A stretch of 64,000 nt of DNA from the NCBI RefSeq assembly GCF_010367455.1, contig NZ_WRPR01000037.1, forward strand, positions 1 to 64,000. The letters run 5' to 3'. The notes under the pieces were generated by a model. It was not told where the DNA came from and searched no databases. It saw nothing but the letters and a program-made list of their open reading frames with translations. Shown here piece after piece: positions 35,159 to 44,086 of the stretch. The DNA comes from Candidatus Laterigemmans baculatus (lineage in GTDB: Bacteria > Planctomycetota > Planctomycetia > Pirellulales > Pirellulaceae). A program made the translations under genes and the position numbers. Position 1 is the stretch's first letter; every line of letters begins with the position of its first letter.

Positions 35159-36979
35159 TCAGAACTTCCAGCGAAACTCGGCTCGCATCCCGTACAGATC
35201 ACGGTCTCGCTCGCGCCATCCGTACATCGCATCGAGTCGCACCAGCGTGCGGTGCGAGAGCGGGAACTGATACCGCGTTCCCAGCCCGTACTGGTCGCCC
35301 GCGGCCAGCCGTCCGGCGGACGAGCCGTAGGCGTTCAAGTAGGCCGCTTCGACGACGATCTGGCGGTCGAGCGACGCGCCGAGCAGGTTCAGCCCCACCG
35401 CCCCGCCCCACGTGTTGTTGGCCGAATCGTCGAGCGTCGGATAGCCGTTGAGCCCGTCGGTTTCATAGAGAATCCCCACGTTTCGCAGGATGCCTCCGGA
35501 CAACGCCGCTCGGGCGACCGACTGCGGCCGGCCCCAACCGTAAAATAAGTTCGCATACGGGACGACCGTGAGCGGGGCGGCGGTGATCAGGCTGTTCTCC
35601 AGAATCAACAATCCGCCGTCGGCGGTGCGATCCTCCTCAGCCCGCGATTGCCCGGTGTTGACGATCACTCGCACGCTGTTGTTGATCCGGTCGAAGTACC
35701 GTCGCGTGAAAGCCGCTGTCGCGTTGTGATAGCTCCGTCCCAACTCGTGCCGGTCGTGAACATACGCCCAGCCAGTCTCGATGTGCCCCCCGTAGGCGTC
35801 GATAAACCAAGCGGTCCCAAAAGCCTGAGCCGCGTGTTCGTCGCTGCCGAAGGCGGGGCTGTTGATCTGATCGAAAACCGCAAACGCCGTGGCGTCAAAG
35901 TTCGACCAGTTGAGCAGCCGGCTGTGCCGCGCCGGCAGGGCGACCGAAACACCCGTGACCGCATCCTCCATCCAGATCCCGTTCTGATACAGCAGCGGCA
36001 CCAAGCCGGCGGCGATCGGCAGCTCGAACTCGGCCGGAGTCCCCGAGAAACCGCCCAGGATCGAACCGAGATCCCCTTCGAAAAAGCCGGTCACCAAGTT
36101 GGGATTGAACACCGTTTCCAGATCGGCACGCCCATCGACGAGACGCAGCTGCGTGAACTGCACGCCGTCGTTGAGCGGCCCCACGAACGCGTGCACCCGC
36201 TCGGTCGCCGTCCACTGCCAATCGAGGTCGAGATTCAGCCGGTGGGCCCAGTTGTCAAAGCGATCGACCGCGTTGCGACCAGTCCCAATCCCGGTGCGGT
36301 AATCGCCGTACACGTAGAACGACGGGTGGAGCAGATTCGTCTCGCCGAAAAACGTCCCTCCCGGCGGCAGCATCCCGTCACCATAAAACGGCTTGAACCA
36401 CTCGACCCACGGACGCTCGGTCGGCACCGGATAGCGGTGGTCGTAGGCCGAAGCAGGATCGGACGCGGCCAGGCTGCCGGAGCCGAGCACCGGCGGCTGG
36501 GAAAAACCGAGCGGCGGAGCGAAGGCATGCGGCGGCGGAGCGAAGGCATGCGGCGGTGGAGCGAAGGCGTGCGGCGGTGCAGCCAAGGCGTGCGGCGGTT
36601 GAGCGAAGGCGTGCGGCGGTAGTGCAACCGCGTGCGGCTGAGGGGCGTGCAGCTGGGCGACCGTCGCCGATTCCGCAGTCGCAGGGGCGGCTGGCTCAGC
36701 AGGGGCTGCCGATTCGGTGCTTGGGCGAGGCAAACGCCGCGGACGAAGCTGCTCGGCAGCGCTCGAGGATGCCAGGAGTGCCGCCATCGCCCCGACGGCT
36801 GCCAGGTTGTGGAGCACGGTTCCCCAGGCCCCGAGTCCGCGGCCAGGGTTGGGCTCGCGGCCCAGGCTGGCGCGTGCGCAGCGGCCGCGGCAAGCCACGG
36901 TCGAAACGGGGCCATTCAGCTGGCGGGGACCGTTCGGCTGGCGAGGGCCATTCGGCTGGCGGGGAAAAGCGGAGCTCAT
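35159..36979 (-). CDS. Outer-membrane beta-barrel protein with His/Pro repeat region
   Basis: A 606-residue protein starting at ATG 36979. It has an N-terminal PRQPNG repeat, a hydrophobic export segment (VLHNLAAVGAMAALLASSSAA), a Pro/Ala/His-rich stretch with repeated PPHAFAP units (eight histidines), and then about 430 residues of alternating strands ending in RAEFRWKF. A terminal Phe closing a barrel strand is typical of outer-membrane proteins. Motifs such as GDYRTGIGTGRN and WAHRLNLDLDWQWTATERVHAF recall planctomycete porin-like barrels. It lies 32 nt after the five-heme cytochrome gene on the same strand, so the two are likely co-expressed. No SD is evident. Confidence 0.7.
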   Translation of the reverse strand: MSSAFPRQPNGPRQPNGPRQLNGPVSTVACRGRCARASLGREPNPGRGLGAWGTVLHNLAAVGAMAALLASSSAAEQLRPRRLPRPSTESAAPAEPAAPATAESATVAQLHAPQPHAVALPPHAFAQPPHALAAPPHAFAPPPHAFAPPPHAFAPPLGFSQPPVLGSGSLAASDPASAYDHRYPVPTERPWVEWFKPFYGDGMLPPGGTFFGETNLLHPSFYVYGDYRTGIGTGRNAVDRFDNWAHRLNLDLDWQWTATERVHAFVGPLNDGVQFTQLRLVDGRADLETVFNPNLVTGFFEGDLGSILGGFSGTPAEFELPIAAGLVPLLYQNGIWMEDAVTGVSVALPARHSRLLNWSNFDATAFAVFDQINSPAFGSDEHAAQAFGTAWFIDAYGGHIETGWAYVHDRHELGRSYHNATAAFTRRYFDRINNSVRVIVNTGQSRAEEDRTADGGLLILENSLITAAPLTVVPYANLFYGWGRPQSVARAALSGGILRNVGILYETDGLNGYPTLDDSANNTWGGAVGLNLLGASLDRQIVVEAAYLNAYGSSAGRLAAGDQYGLGTRYQFPLSHRTLVRLDAMYGWRERDRDLYGMRAEFRWKF

Positions 36980-37011
36980 GGGCACAGTGCAGCTTCGGCG
37001 GACGGGCCGCG

Positions 37012-39318
37012 CTACTCGACGTAGAACGGGTACGACTGGGTGTGGATATCCAGGATCTGGTGGTTCATGCGGTCGATCTCCGCGGGGCTCATTCCGACGA
37101 ACCGCATGAAGTAGGCCGGCTCGACGCGGCTCCGCAGCCGCACGTCCAGGCGGTACAGCCCGCGAGCCTGGATCCGATCGGCTGGCACGCGGTAGTGGAC
37201 GGTGCGCGAATCGAGCGGCGGGATCGAGCGAGCTTCCATGCGGATCAGCGGCGGATGGTTCAGCACGCTCACCGGTACCGCTCCGGGGCGAAGGAACGGC
37301 AAGGGATCGAGGTCGACGTTGACCGGCAGCGCCGTTTCCCGCTCGGTCCCCTTCAAGTTGGTGATCAAGAATTTGGTCTGCAGGTTGAACAACTGGGCAT
37401 CGCGGGGGAGCCGTCCGCTGGCAACGTCTTCGGAATGCAGGTCGGCCAAATCGCCTTGGCTGTCGAGGTACCCGGTCTCCCAGACCGTGCGGCCATCGGG
37501 AGCGACCAGCGCCACATTCAGCCAAACTTGCGGCTGCGCCCCAAGCGACCCGGTCGGCAGGTTATGCCCTTCGCTGGCGTTGCGAACGATGTACTTGAAC
37601 CGCAGCGGCTGGCCGGCTCGCGGCCGCGCCTCGACCAGCGGACCGCGGATTTCCGAGCCAGCTTCCATCGTGGCGATCGAACCCTGCCGGGCGAGTGCGA
37701 GGGCTTGGAGGTTGGCGTCCAGGACGCGGCGCGCGTCGCGGCGCTCGTCGGCGTTGTCCCAGGGGGGCGGAAACGGTGAGCCCGCAGCGACCAACTGGTA
37801 CGCCTGCTCAAACTCCTCCGTTCCCCAGCCTTGTTGCCAGTCGAACTCCAGCCACTGCCGCGGGCTCCACCGTTCGGCCTTTTCGTTCTGCGGATAGATC
37901 CCGGGGTGGGCGATCGAAAACCCGGGCCCCCAGAACATGTGGCTCGAGTGCGGCTGCGGTTCGCCGTACGGTTTTCCGGCCAGCTCGGCGACCGGTGCGC
38001 AGTCGTATCCATGGGGTTTGCCCGGAACGGCCCCCATGTGGCACTGCTGGCACGTGATTCCCTTGGCCGCGGCCGGTCCGGCTCGGTACTGCGAGTAGAC
38101 GACTTCCAGAGCGATCCCCGGATGCACCGCCACTTGATGGCAGGTCAAGCAGAAGTCGCTGCGCGTCAGCGGTTCGAAAAAAACTCCCTCGCGGTGAATC
38201 GGCTGACCCGGCCCGCGATCGCTCGGGTCGAGCTTCAGTTTGTGCTGCTCGCGCTCCGCGATCGCCCGCCGCAGCCCCTCACCGCCCCGATTGCCGTAGA
38301 CCGGTTGGTAGATGTCACCCGGCTCGATGCGGCGTCCGCCGTTGGTTTCCCCATACGATTCGCGGACGCGGTGGCACGCGATGCAGGTGATGCCCTCGCG
38401 GATCACCGGGGGCGCGTCGAGCACCGACGCGTGCCGCGGAATCTGCAGCTGCGTGGCGACCGGCGAGTGGCAGCGCATGCAGAAATGCCCGACCGTCCCT
38501 TTGGTCAGTTCGGTCATTTTTTGCTCGAACCGCTGGAACATCGGCGAGATGACCGCATAAGCGTGCGCGCTGACCCGCCACTCGTCGTAGTGCCGCGGGT
38601 GGCACTTGGCGCAGGTCATCGCCGACGGGTAGCGGTCCTCGAGAAACAGGCTGCGGTGGGGATCTTCCTCCCCGGCTCCCCCTGCCCCCTCAGCCGCCCC
38701 GCCTGCATCCCCGTCTGCCGCCGCCGGTCCGAGCAGGCTGAGAGGATCCGCGGTGAGCGGGTCCCCGGCCTGGGGGTCGGGGGGCGTGGGGCCGAGGTTT
38801 GAAAGGGGATCGGCGCCGAGCAACTCCTCACCGCCCGAGTTTCCACCGAGCAGGTCGCCACCACCGAGCAGATCGCCATCATCGAGCAGGTCGCCACCAC
38901 CGAGCAGGTCGCCACCACCGAGCAGGTCGCCCACTCCCGTGGGACCGTCGGGCGTCGCAGAGCGGCGGTCGGAGACGGGGCGAGCGAGTGTCGGCGCGGT
39001 GGGCGTCTCCCAGGCTTCGAGACATCCCGGCGGGAGCAGCGCCCGGGCTTCGGCGGGAATCGCAGGGGGGGATGTCGGCGGCGGGAGCCGTCGCGGACGC
39101 TCGGGCTCGACTTGCGTAGCCAGCGCCCGGGGGATCCCGAGTTGGGAGCTAGCAACTCGACCGGCCGGGCTTCGCGAGCCGGGGGGATCGGCGTGGCTGC
39201 GCGGAGCGAGCAACCCCCCGAGAGCCGCGGCCCCCAAGCAGGCGAGTGCCGCCCAGAAAGGCTGTGACCCCTTACCGGCGGAGCGGCGTGGGACGATTCG
39301 ACGACAGGGAATCCGCAT
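37012..39318 (-). CDS. Pentaheme c-type cytochrome, secreted
   Basis: A 768-residue exported protein with a basic start and a hydrophobic signal segment (FWAALACLGAAALGGLLA). A low-complexity region follows, with five GGGDLL-type units encoded by 18-bp tandem repeats (about 38860-38930). Five heme-attachment motifs lie between residues 236 and 427: CAKCH, CMRCH, CIACH, CLTCH and CQQCH. The domain resembles cytochrome c554-type multiheme proteins. The C-terminal 200 residues are a beta-rich domain (LRFKYIVRNASEGHNLPTGS). The start at ATG 39318 places the signal peptide correctly; an upstream start at 39447 adds 43 non-conserved residues. The electron partner is unknown; the adjacent barrel is a candidate. 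Confidence 0.85.
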   Translation of the reverse strand: MRIPCRRIVPRRSAGKGSQPFWAALACLGAAALGGLLAPRSHADPPGSRSPAGRVASSQLGIPRALATQVEPERPRRLPPPTSPPAIPAEARALLPPGCLEAWETPTAPTLARPVSDRRSATPDGPTGVGDLLGGGDLLGGGDLLDDGDLLGGGDLLGGNSGGEELLGADPLSNLGPTPPDPQAGDPLTADPLSLLGPAAADGDAGGAAEGAGGAGEEDPHRSLFLEDRYPSAMTCAKCHPRHYDEWRVSAHAYAVISPMFQRFEQKMTELTKGTVGHFCMRCHSPVATQLQIPRHASVLDAPPVIREGITCIACHRVRESYGETNGGRRIEPGDIYQPVYGNRGGEGLRRAIAEREQHKLKLDPSDRGPGQPIHREGVFFEPLTRSDFCLTCHQVAVHPGIALEVVYSQYRAGPAAAKGITCQQCHMGAVPGKPHGYDCAPVAELAGKPYGEPQPHSSHMFWGPGFSIAHPGIYPQNEKAERWSPRQWLEFDWQQGWGTEEFEQAYQLVAAGSPFPPPWDNADERRDARRVLDANLQALALARQGSIATMEAGSEIRGPLVEARPRAGQPLRFKYIVRNASEGHNLPTGSLGAQPQVWLNVALVAPDGRTVWETGYLDSQGDLADLHSEDVASGRLPRDAQLFNLQTKFLITNLKGTERETALPVNVDLDPLPFLRPGAVPVSVLNHPPLIRMEARSIPPLDSRTVHYRVPADRIQARGLYRLDVRLRSRVEPAYFMRFVGMSPAEIDRMNHQILDIHTQSYPFYVE

Positions 39319-39621
39319 CGCTCCAGGCCTGGCTAGAGGAAGTGAGGCTGCCGCGGCGGCGGCAAGACCCGGGGGCCGCACCTCTGAGATCGACCGACAG
39401 GGCGGGAATTTCCAGAGCGATGGGCACGACCGAAACAAGCGTTGCAATCGTTAAAACCGCGTTCGCTCGGAGCCGCGGCGAGGGAAAGCGGCCAAAAAAC
39501 TCGCCACTCACCGACTTGCGGCAATGGCGTGGCCTACGGTTCACTCAGCCCTCCCTGTGCTCGGAGTTCAGCGCCGAGAAGGGACCTTTTCATCGTCGCG
39601 ATCTCGCGGAGAACTGTTGGC

Positions 39622-40128
39622 ATGAGCGATACGGACCGCGCGAGCGGTTTCTTCCGCTGCCCCGTGCAAAATGATCAGTCGCGGGCCGTGATCTACATCG
39701 GTTGCGGACGGATTCCCGCGGTGTTGCAGGAGACGTCGATCGATGGGTTCACGCTGACGGTGGCTCCCAAGCACGCCAGCAGAGTCCGCCTCGGCCGACC
39801 GTGGTTGCTTAAGACCCGCGCCGAAAAAGTCGAGGTGCACGCCGAGTGGCTGTTCCACGCGCCGAAAGGGCAAGTCCAACTGGGGGTCCGCCGGCTCCGT
39901 GATCTGACCCCCGCCCCGGCGGAAAAAAGCGGCTGGAGTCTCTTCGGGAGTCGCCGAGCGAGCCAAGGCAACACGGCCGAGCTGGTTTTCGCGGGACTCG
40001 TCCTAGTGATCTTCTTGATCATGAGCCTCCCGGGCATCGGAGAACAGCTCGGCACCGCCCCGCGAATTCGGGCCGCGGTCGAAAGCGTGGTTCAGACCCT
40101 GACGGTGATCGTCCGAGGGGTGATCTAG
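39622..40128 (+). CDS. Hypothetical protein with PilZ-like N-terminal fold and one membrane helix
   Basis: A 168-residue protein starting at ATG 39622 (GGAGA about 13 nt upstream). The first 100 residues are a compact beta domain (RIPAVLQETSIDGFTLTVAP...EVHAEWLFHAPKGQVQLGVRRL) whose strand order recalls PilZ. The RxxxR and D/NxSxxG residues that bind cyclic di-GMP are not clearly present. One membrane helix follows (AELVFAGLVLVIFLIMSL). It is divergent from the cytochrome gene across a 303-nt space that contains no other gene I can support. The function is unknown. Confidence 0.6.
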   Translation: MSDTDRASGFFRCPVQNDQSRAVIYIGCGRIPAVLQETSIDGFTLTVAPKHASRVRLGRPWLLKTRAEKVEVHAEWLFHAPKGQVQLGVRRLRDLTPAPAEKSGWSLFGSRRASQGNTAELVFAGLVLVIFLIMSLPGIGEQLGTAPRIRAAVESVVQTLTVIVRGVI

Positions 40129-40137
40129 GGTCGCGCT

Positions 40138-40295
40138 AGTACTCAGTACTCTTATTCGTACTCGTACTCAGCAGAGCGGTACTCGTACTCGTACTCGATT
40201 CAGACGCAGCGGGAAAAACGAGCGCTGTCCCAGCCCGGAATCGAGTACGAGTACCGCTTCGCTGAGTACGAGTACCGCTTCGCTGAGTACGAGAG
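40138..40295. repeat. Family D repeat, second copy
   Basis: The left half has AGTACTCAGTACTC and GTACTCGTACTCAGCAGAGCG units. The right half has the inverse, GAGTACGAGTACCGCTTCGCT, twice. The middle (about 40200-40240) is unique. It has the same architecture as 3838-3968 but differs in the GCG(C/A)AGCG positions, so the copies are not a recent duplication of each other. The remaining 90 nt before apt hold its presumed promoter. Confidence 0.85.
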
Positions 40296-40387
40296 TAGGG
40301 CACGGTGCCGATTGGCATCTCGTGTGCTAATCTTCAGACTCGACTGCAAACCGCCAAAATTTCCTTATTGCAGGAGTCTGCTGCCGT

Positions 40388-40978
40388 ATGTCTGTCGCTC
40401 CCACGCCCGACCTCCGCCACTTGATCCGCGATATTCCTGATTTTCCCACCCCGGGAATTCTGTTTCGCGACATCACTCCGTTGCTGGCCGACAGTGCGGG
40501 GTTGCGACTAGCGTGCGACGCGATGGCCGAGCCGTTCTTAGATGCCAAGGTCGACGTGGTGGCCGCAGCGGAGGCTCGCGGATTCATTTTCGCCGCTCCG
40601 GTGGCGATGCGGTTGGGCGCCGGCTTTGTGCCGATCCGCAAACCGGGCAAGCTCCCCTTCGATCGCCACGCGTTCCATTACGACTTGGAATACGGCAGCG
40701 ATTCGCTGGAGCTGCACATCGACGGTGTGCGGCCGGGGCAGCGGGTGTTGATCGTCGACGATTTGCTGGCCACCGGCGGTACGGTCGAGGCTTGCTGCCG
40801 CTTGCTGGAGAACTGCGACGCAAAGATCGTGGGTTGCTCCTTCCTGATCCATCTGGTGACGCTCGGCGGGCATCTGCGGTTATCCCCCTACGACGTCCGT
40901 TCGGTGATCGGTTTCGAGGATCCCGATTCGGAGACCGATTTGAGCATTCAAAATCGCCAACCAGGGCCTTCGGTCTGA
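40388..40978 (+). CDS. apt: Adenine phosphoribosyltransferase
   Basis: A 196-residue purine-salvage enzyme converting adenine and PRPP to AMP. The N-terminal IRDIPDFPTPGILFRDITPLL, the EARGFIFAAPVA loop, the flexible loop after RKPGKLP, and the PRPP-binding motif VLIVDDLLATGGT are all canonical. It is slightly longer than usual (about 170-180) through a polar C-terminal tail. It sits 17 nt before uvrC and is likely co-transcribed with it. Confidence 0.95.
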   Translation: MSVAPTPDLRHLIRDIPDFPTPGILFRDITPLLADSAGLRLACDAMAEPFLDAKVDVVAAAEARGFIFAAPVAMRLGAGFVPIRKPGKLPFDRHAFHYDLEYGSDSLELHIDGVRPGQRVLIVDDLLATGGTVEACCRLLENCDAKIVGCSFLIHLVTLGGHLRLSPYDVRSVIGFEDPDSETDLSIQNRQPGPSV

Positions 40979-40994
40979 CGCCCTCTTCAACGGA

Positions 40995-42458
40995 GTGACT
41001 CCCACGAACGACCCTCAGCAACAACCGGCTGAAGACGCTTTCCCGCAGGAAGACGCAGCCCTCCCGCAGGAAAACGTAGCTCCCCCACAGGAAGACGCAG
41101 CGCCCCCGCAGAAAGACGCAGCGGCGGAAGCGTCGGCGAGCGATCCCCAGTTTGGCTTTCGCCGCGCTGCAGCCAAGGTTCGGGAATTCCCGCAGACGCC
41201 CGGCGTCTATTTGATGAAGGATTCGGCGGGTCGCGTGATCTACGTCGGCAAAGCCAAGAATCTCCGCAGCCGCGCGGGCAGTTATTTTCTCAAAGCGGCG
41301 GCCGAGGACGCGCGGACAGCGAGCTGGATTGGCGAGATCGCCGACATCGACTTCGTCCCTTGCGACAGCGAAGTCGACGCGCTGTTGATGGAATCGCGGT
41401 TGGTCAAGGATGTGCAGCCGAAGTTCAACAAGGATCTCAAGGACGATAAGAGTTTTCCCTACTTGATGATCACCACTCGCGAGGAGTTCCCGCGGGTCGA
41501 GGTGACGCGGACCCCTCGCGACCGGGGCGTGAAGCTCTACGGTCCATTCCCCAGCGCCGGAGCGCTGCGGGGGGCGATCCAGGTGATGCAGAAAATTTTC
41601 AAGTTCCGCACCTGCTCGCTCGACATCAGCGAGGACGAGGAACGCTGGAAGTGGTTCCGCCCCTGCTTGCTGGCCAGCATCAACCAGTGCACCGCGCCGT
41701 GCAACTTGAGGATCAGCAAGGAGGATTACCGCCGCGACATCCGCCGCCTGCAGACGTTCCTCGAAGGAGGCAAGACGCGGCTCCTGAGCGAACTGCGGAG
41801 CGAGATGAAGGAGGCCAGCAGCAAGCTGGAGTTTGAAAAGGCCGCGCGGCTTCGCGACGAAATTCGGATGCTCGAGCGGCTCGACGAACGGGGCGACTTG
41901 GAGACGCACGCCCAGCCGGAAGTGTTTTACGTCGACCCTAAAAAAGGACTCGTGGGACTCCGCAAAGTGCTCTCGCTGAGCGAAACGCCGCGGGTCATCG
42001 AAGGGGTCGACATCGCTCACCTCGGCGGCGGCGAAACGGTCGCCAGCGTGGTCCAGTTCATCGACGGGCTGCCGTTCAAACCAGGCTATCGCCGCTACCG
42101 GATCCGGGAGGTGAAAGGGGTCGACGACTTCCGCTCGATCCACGAAGTCGTCTCCCGCCGCTTCCGGAGTCTGAGCGACAACCAGGAAGCCTTTCCCGAT
42201 GTGCTCCTGATCGACGGTGGCAAAGGCCAGTTGAACGCCGCGCTGGCCGCGTTCCGCGACCAAGAGATCACGCCGCCGACCCTGATCTCGCTGGCCAAAC
42301 GGGATGAGGAGATTTATCGCCCCGGAGAGAGCGAACCGCTGCGGCTCTCGCGGCACGCCTTTGCGCTGCGGTTGCTGCAGTACGTCCGCGATGAAGCCCA
42401 CCGGTTTGCCCAACACTACCACCACATTCTGCGGAGCAAGTCGACCCTTGACCGCTGA
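40995..42458 (+). CDS. uvrC: Excinuclease ABC subunit C, short form without helix-hairpin-helix domain
   Basis: A 487-residue UvrC. A GTG start precedes a repeat-built acidic leader (PQEDAA/PQENVA units from 24-bp repeats). Then come the GIY-YIG nuclease (PGVYLMKDSAGRVIYVGKAKN), four cysteines of the iron-sulfur site (FRTC...RPC-x7-C-x3-C), the UVR motif that binds UvrB (LEFEKAARLRDEIRML), and the RNase H-like 5' nuclease (GVDIAHLGG, LLIDGGKGQ, DEAHRFA). It ends directly after the RNase H domain. The tandem HhH DNA-binding domain of E. coli UvrC (610 residues) is missing. Both incision active sites look intact. Confidence 0.9.
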   Translation: MTPTNDPQQQPAEDAFPQEDAALPQENVAPPQEDAAPPQKDAAAEASASDPQFGFRRAAAKVREFPQTPGVYLMKDSAGRVIYVGKAKNLRSRAGSYFLKAAAEDARTASWIGEIADIDFVPCDSEVDALLMESRLVKDVQPKFNKDLKDDKSFPYLMITTREEFPRVEVTRTPRDRGVKLYGPFPSAGALRGAIQVMQKIFKFRTCSLDISEDEERWKWFRPCLLASINQCTAPCNLRISKEDYRRDIRRLQTFLEGGKTRLLSELRSEMKEASSKLEFEKAARLRDEIRMLERLDERGDLETHAQPEVFYVDPKKGLVGLRKVLSLSETPRVIEGVDIAHLGGGETVASVVQFIDGLPFKPGYRRYRIREVKGVDDFRSIHEVVSRRFRSLSDNQEAFPDVLLIDGGKGQLNAALAAFRDQEITPPTLISLAKRDEEIYRPGESEPLRLSRHAFALRLLQYVRDEAHRFAQHYHHILRSKSTLDR

Positions 42459-42528
42459 GCAAAAATCGGTTATCCGCCGCGAACCCGGCCGGTGAAAGGA
42501 GTGTCCTCGGGGGTGTCAGCAAATTTGT

Positions 42529-42560
42529 TTGACACTCGACCGACTCACCTTTTCTATAAT
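42529..42560 (+). promoter_or_regulatory. Candidate promoter of hflX
   Basis: Perfect TTGACA (42529-42534) and TATAAT (42555-42560) hexamers, separated by 20 bp rather than the ideal 17. The -10 overlaps a possible ATG at 42559, which argues that translation starts further downstream. Between the promoter and the gene lies a CT-rich leader of short CACT/CCC repeats. Confidence 0.45.
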
Positions 42561-42675
42561 GGGGTCTGCCTGGCAAAGCGGGCAGCAATTCGATTTGACG
42601 ACGACTTCCACACTTCCCTCTTCCACACTGCCCTCTATCACACTACCCACTAGCAAACGGAGACCCCGCCGAATC

Positions 42676-44061
42676 GTGCGAGACGAACAACGCGTCGAAA
42701 GCGTGGCTAGCGAACGAAGCGTGCTGGTCCGCCTCCTGACCTCGGATCGGCCGCTCGAGGAGCACCCGCTCCGGGAGCTCGAAGGCCTGGCTACGACGGC
42801 GGGCACCGATGTCGTGGGAGGACTGACCCAGCGGCGAGACACGCCTGATCAATCGACTTTTCTCGGCAAGGGAAAGGTCCATGAGCTGCGGGAATTGGTC
42901 GAAGAGCAGGATGCGGACGTCGTCATCTTCGACAATGATCTGACTCCCGCTCAGACGCGGAATCTGGAGAAAGCGGTCCACACGAAGGTCATCGATCGGA
43001 CGGAACTAATCCTCGATATCTTCGCTTCGAACGCTCGGACCTACGAAGCCAAGCTGGCGGTCGAATTGGCCCAGCTCGAATACTCGTTGCCGCGGCTCAA
43101 ACGGATGTGGACTCACCTCTCCCGCCAAGGGATGGGCGTGGGGATGCGTGGCCCGGGGGAAAAGCAACTGGAGGTCGACCGGCGGTTGGTGGTCAAGCGA
43201 ATCCACGATCTGCGGACCGCGCTGACGAAAGTCGAGAAGCGACGGGAACGTCAGGTCGGCAGCCGCCGCGAGTGCCCGACCGTGTCGTTGGTCGGCTACA
43301 CCAACGCCGGCAAAAGCACGCTGATGAACGCTCTGACCGGGGCCAACGTCGAAGCGGTCAACAAGCTGTTCGCGACGCTCGACACCCGAACTCGCCGCTG
43401 GCACTTGAGCGGCTGGGGGCCGGTGCTGTTGAGCGACACGGTGGGTTTTATCCGCGACCTGCCGCACAAGTTGATCGCCAGCTTCAAGGCGACCCTCGAA
43501 GAGGCTCGGCAAGCCGACCTGTTGTTGCACGTGGCCGACGTCAGCAATCCAGCGGTGTTCGATCAGATCTCGGCGGTCTACACGGTGCTGCAGGAAATTG
43601 GCATCGAGGAAAAGGACACGCTGCTGATCTTGAACAAGGTCGACGCGGTGCAGTCAGCCGAGATGGTCGAACGCGTGCTCGATCGTTATCCGCACGCGAT
43701 TCCGGTCAGCGCCGTGCGAAAGGAAGGGTTTGACGCGCTCGCCCAAGCGATCGCGACCGCCCTGGCTGCCGAATTTTTTGATCTGCATGTCGATGTCGAT
43801 CCGGCCGATGGGCGGCTTTTGGCCTACATGGCCGCCAAAGGGGAAATCGTCGCTCAAGACGCCGACGAGCATCGGATTCGCGTCCACGTGCGGATGCCCG
43901 CTCAGGCGATGGGCGAAGTCCATCGCCGCGCTCTGGCAATCCATCCGGCCGGCGACGAACCGCTTCATCCCGCAGCTGCCGACGAAGCGGCTTCAGCCGA
44001 GCGGGGTTCCGGGGAAGAAGCCTCCGACGGCGGGGCCTCCGACATCAGCCACGTGGCCTGA
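42676..44061 (+). CDS. hflX: GTPase HflX
   Basis: A 461-residue ribosome-associated GTPase that rescues stalled or heat-damaged ribosomes. The N-terminal HflX domain contains GGLTQRRDTPDQSTFLGKGK and GVGMRGPGEKQLEVDRR. The G domain has G1 GYTNAGKST, G3 DTVGFIRDLPHKLI and G4 NKVD. A Glu/Ala-rich tail ends the protein. The start is uncertain. The GTG at 42676 is chosen because an ATG at 42559 falls in the -10 box and the sequence between is low-complexity. GGAGA lies about 13 nt before the GTG. Confidence 0.85.
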   Translation: MRDEQRVESVASERSVLVRLLTSDRPLEEHPLRELEGLATTAGTDVVGGLTQRRDTPDQSTFLGKGKVHELRELVEEQDADVVIFDNDLTPAQTRNLEKAVHTKVIDRTELILDIFASNARTYEAKLAVELAQLEYSLPRLKRMWTHLSRQGMGVGMRGPGEKQLEVDRRLVVKRIHDLRTALTKVEKRRERQVGSRRECPTVSLVGYTNAGKSTLMNALTGANVEAVNKLFATLDTRTRRWHLSGWGPVLLSDTVGFIRDLPHKLIASFKATLEEARQADLLLHVADVSNPAVFDQISAVYTVLQEIGIEEKDTLLILNKVDAVQSAEMVERVLDRYPHAIPVSAVRKEGFDALAQAIATALAAEFFDLHVDVDPADGRLLAYMAAKGEIVAQDADEHRIRVHVRMPAQAMGEVHRRALAIHPAGDEPLHPAAADEAASAERGSGEEASDGGASDISHVA

Positions 44062-44086
44062 GCCCCCAAACGGACGCGGGATAGCG

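Noticed and set aside
38855-38935. CRISPR-like regular repeats in the cytochrome gene
   Set aside because: Units are contiguous 18-mers without spacers and keep the reading frame, so this is an in-gene tandem repeat. The same reasoning applies to 3838-3968.
40584-42425. A 613-codon minus-strand frame opposite apt and uvrC
   Set aside because: Fully opposite two well-supported genes. It contains no domain and is explained by third-position GC bias.
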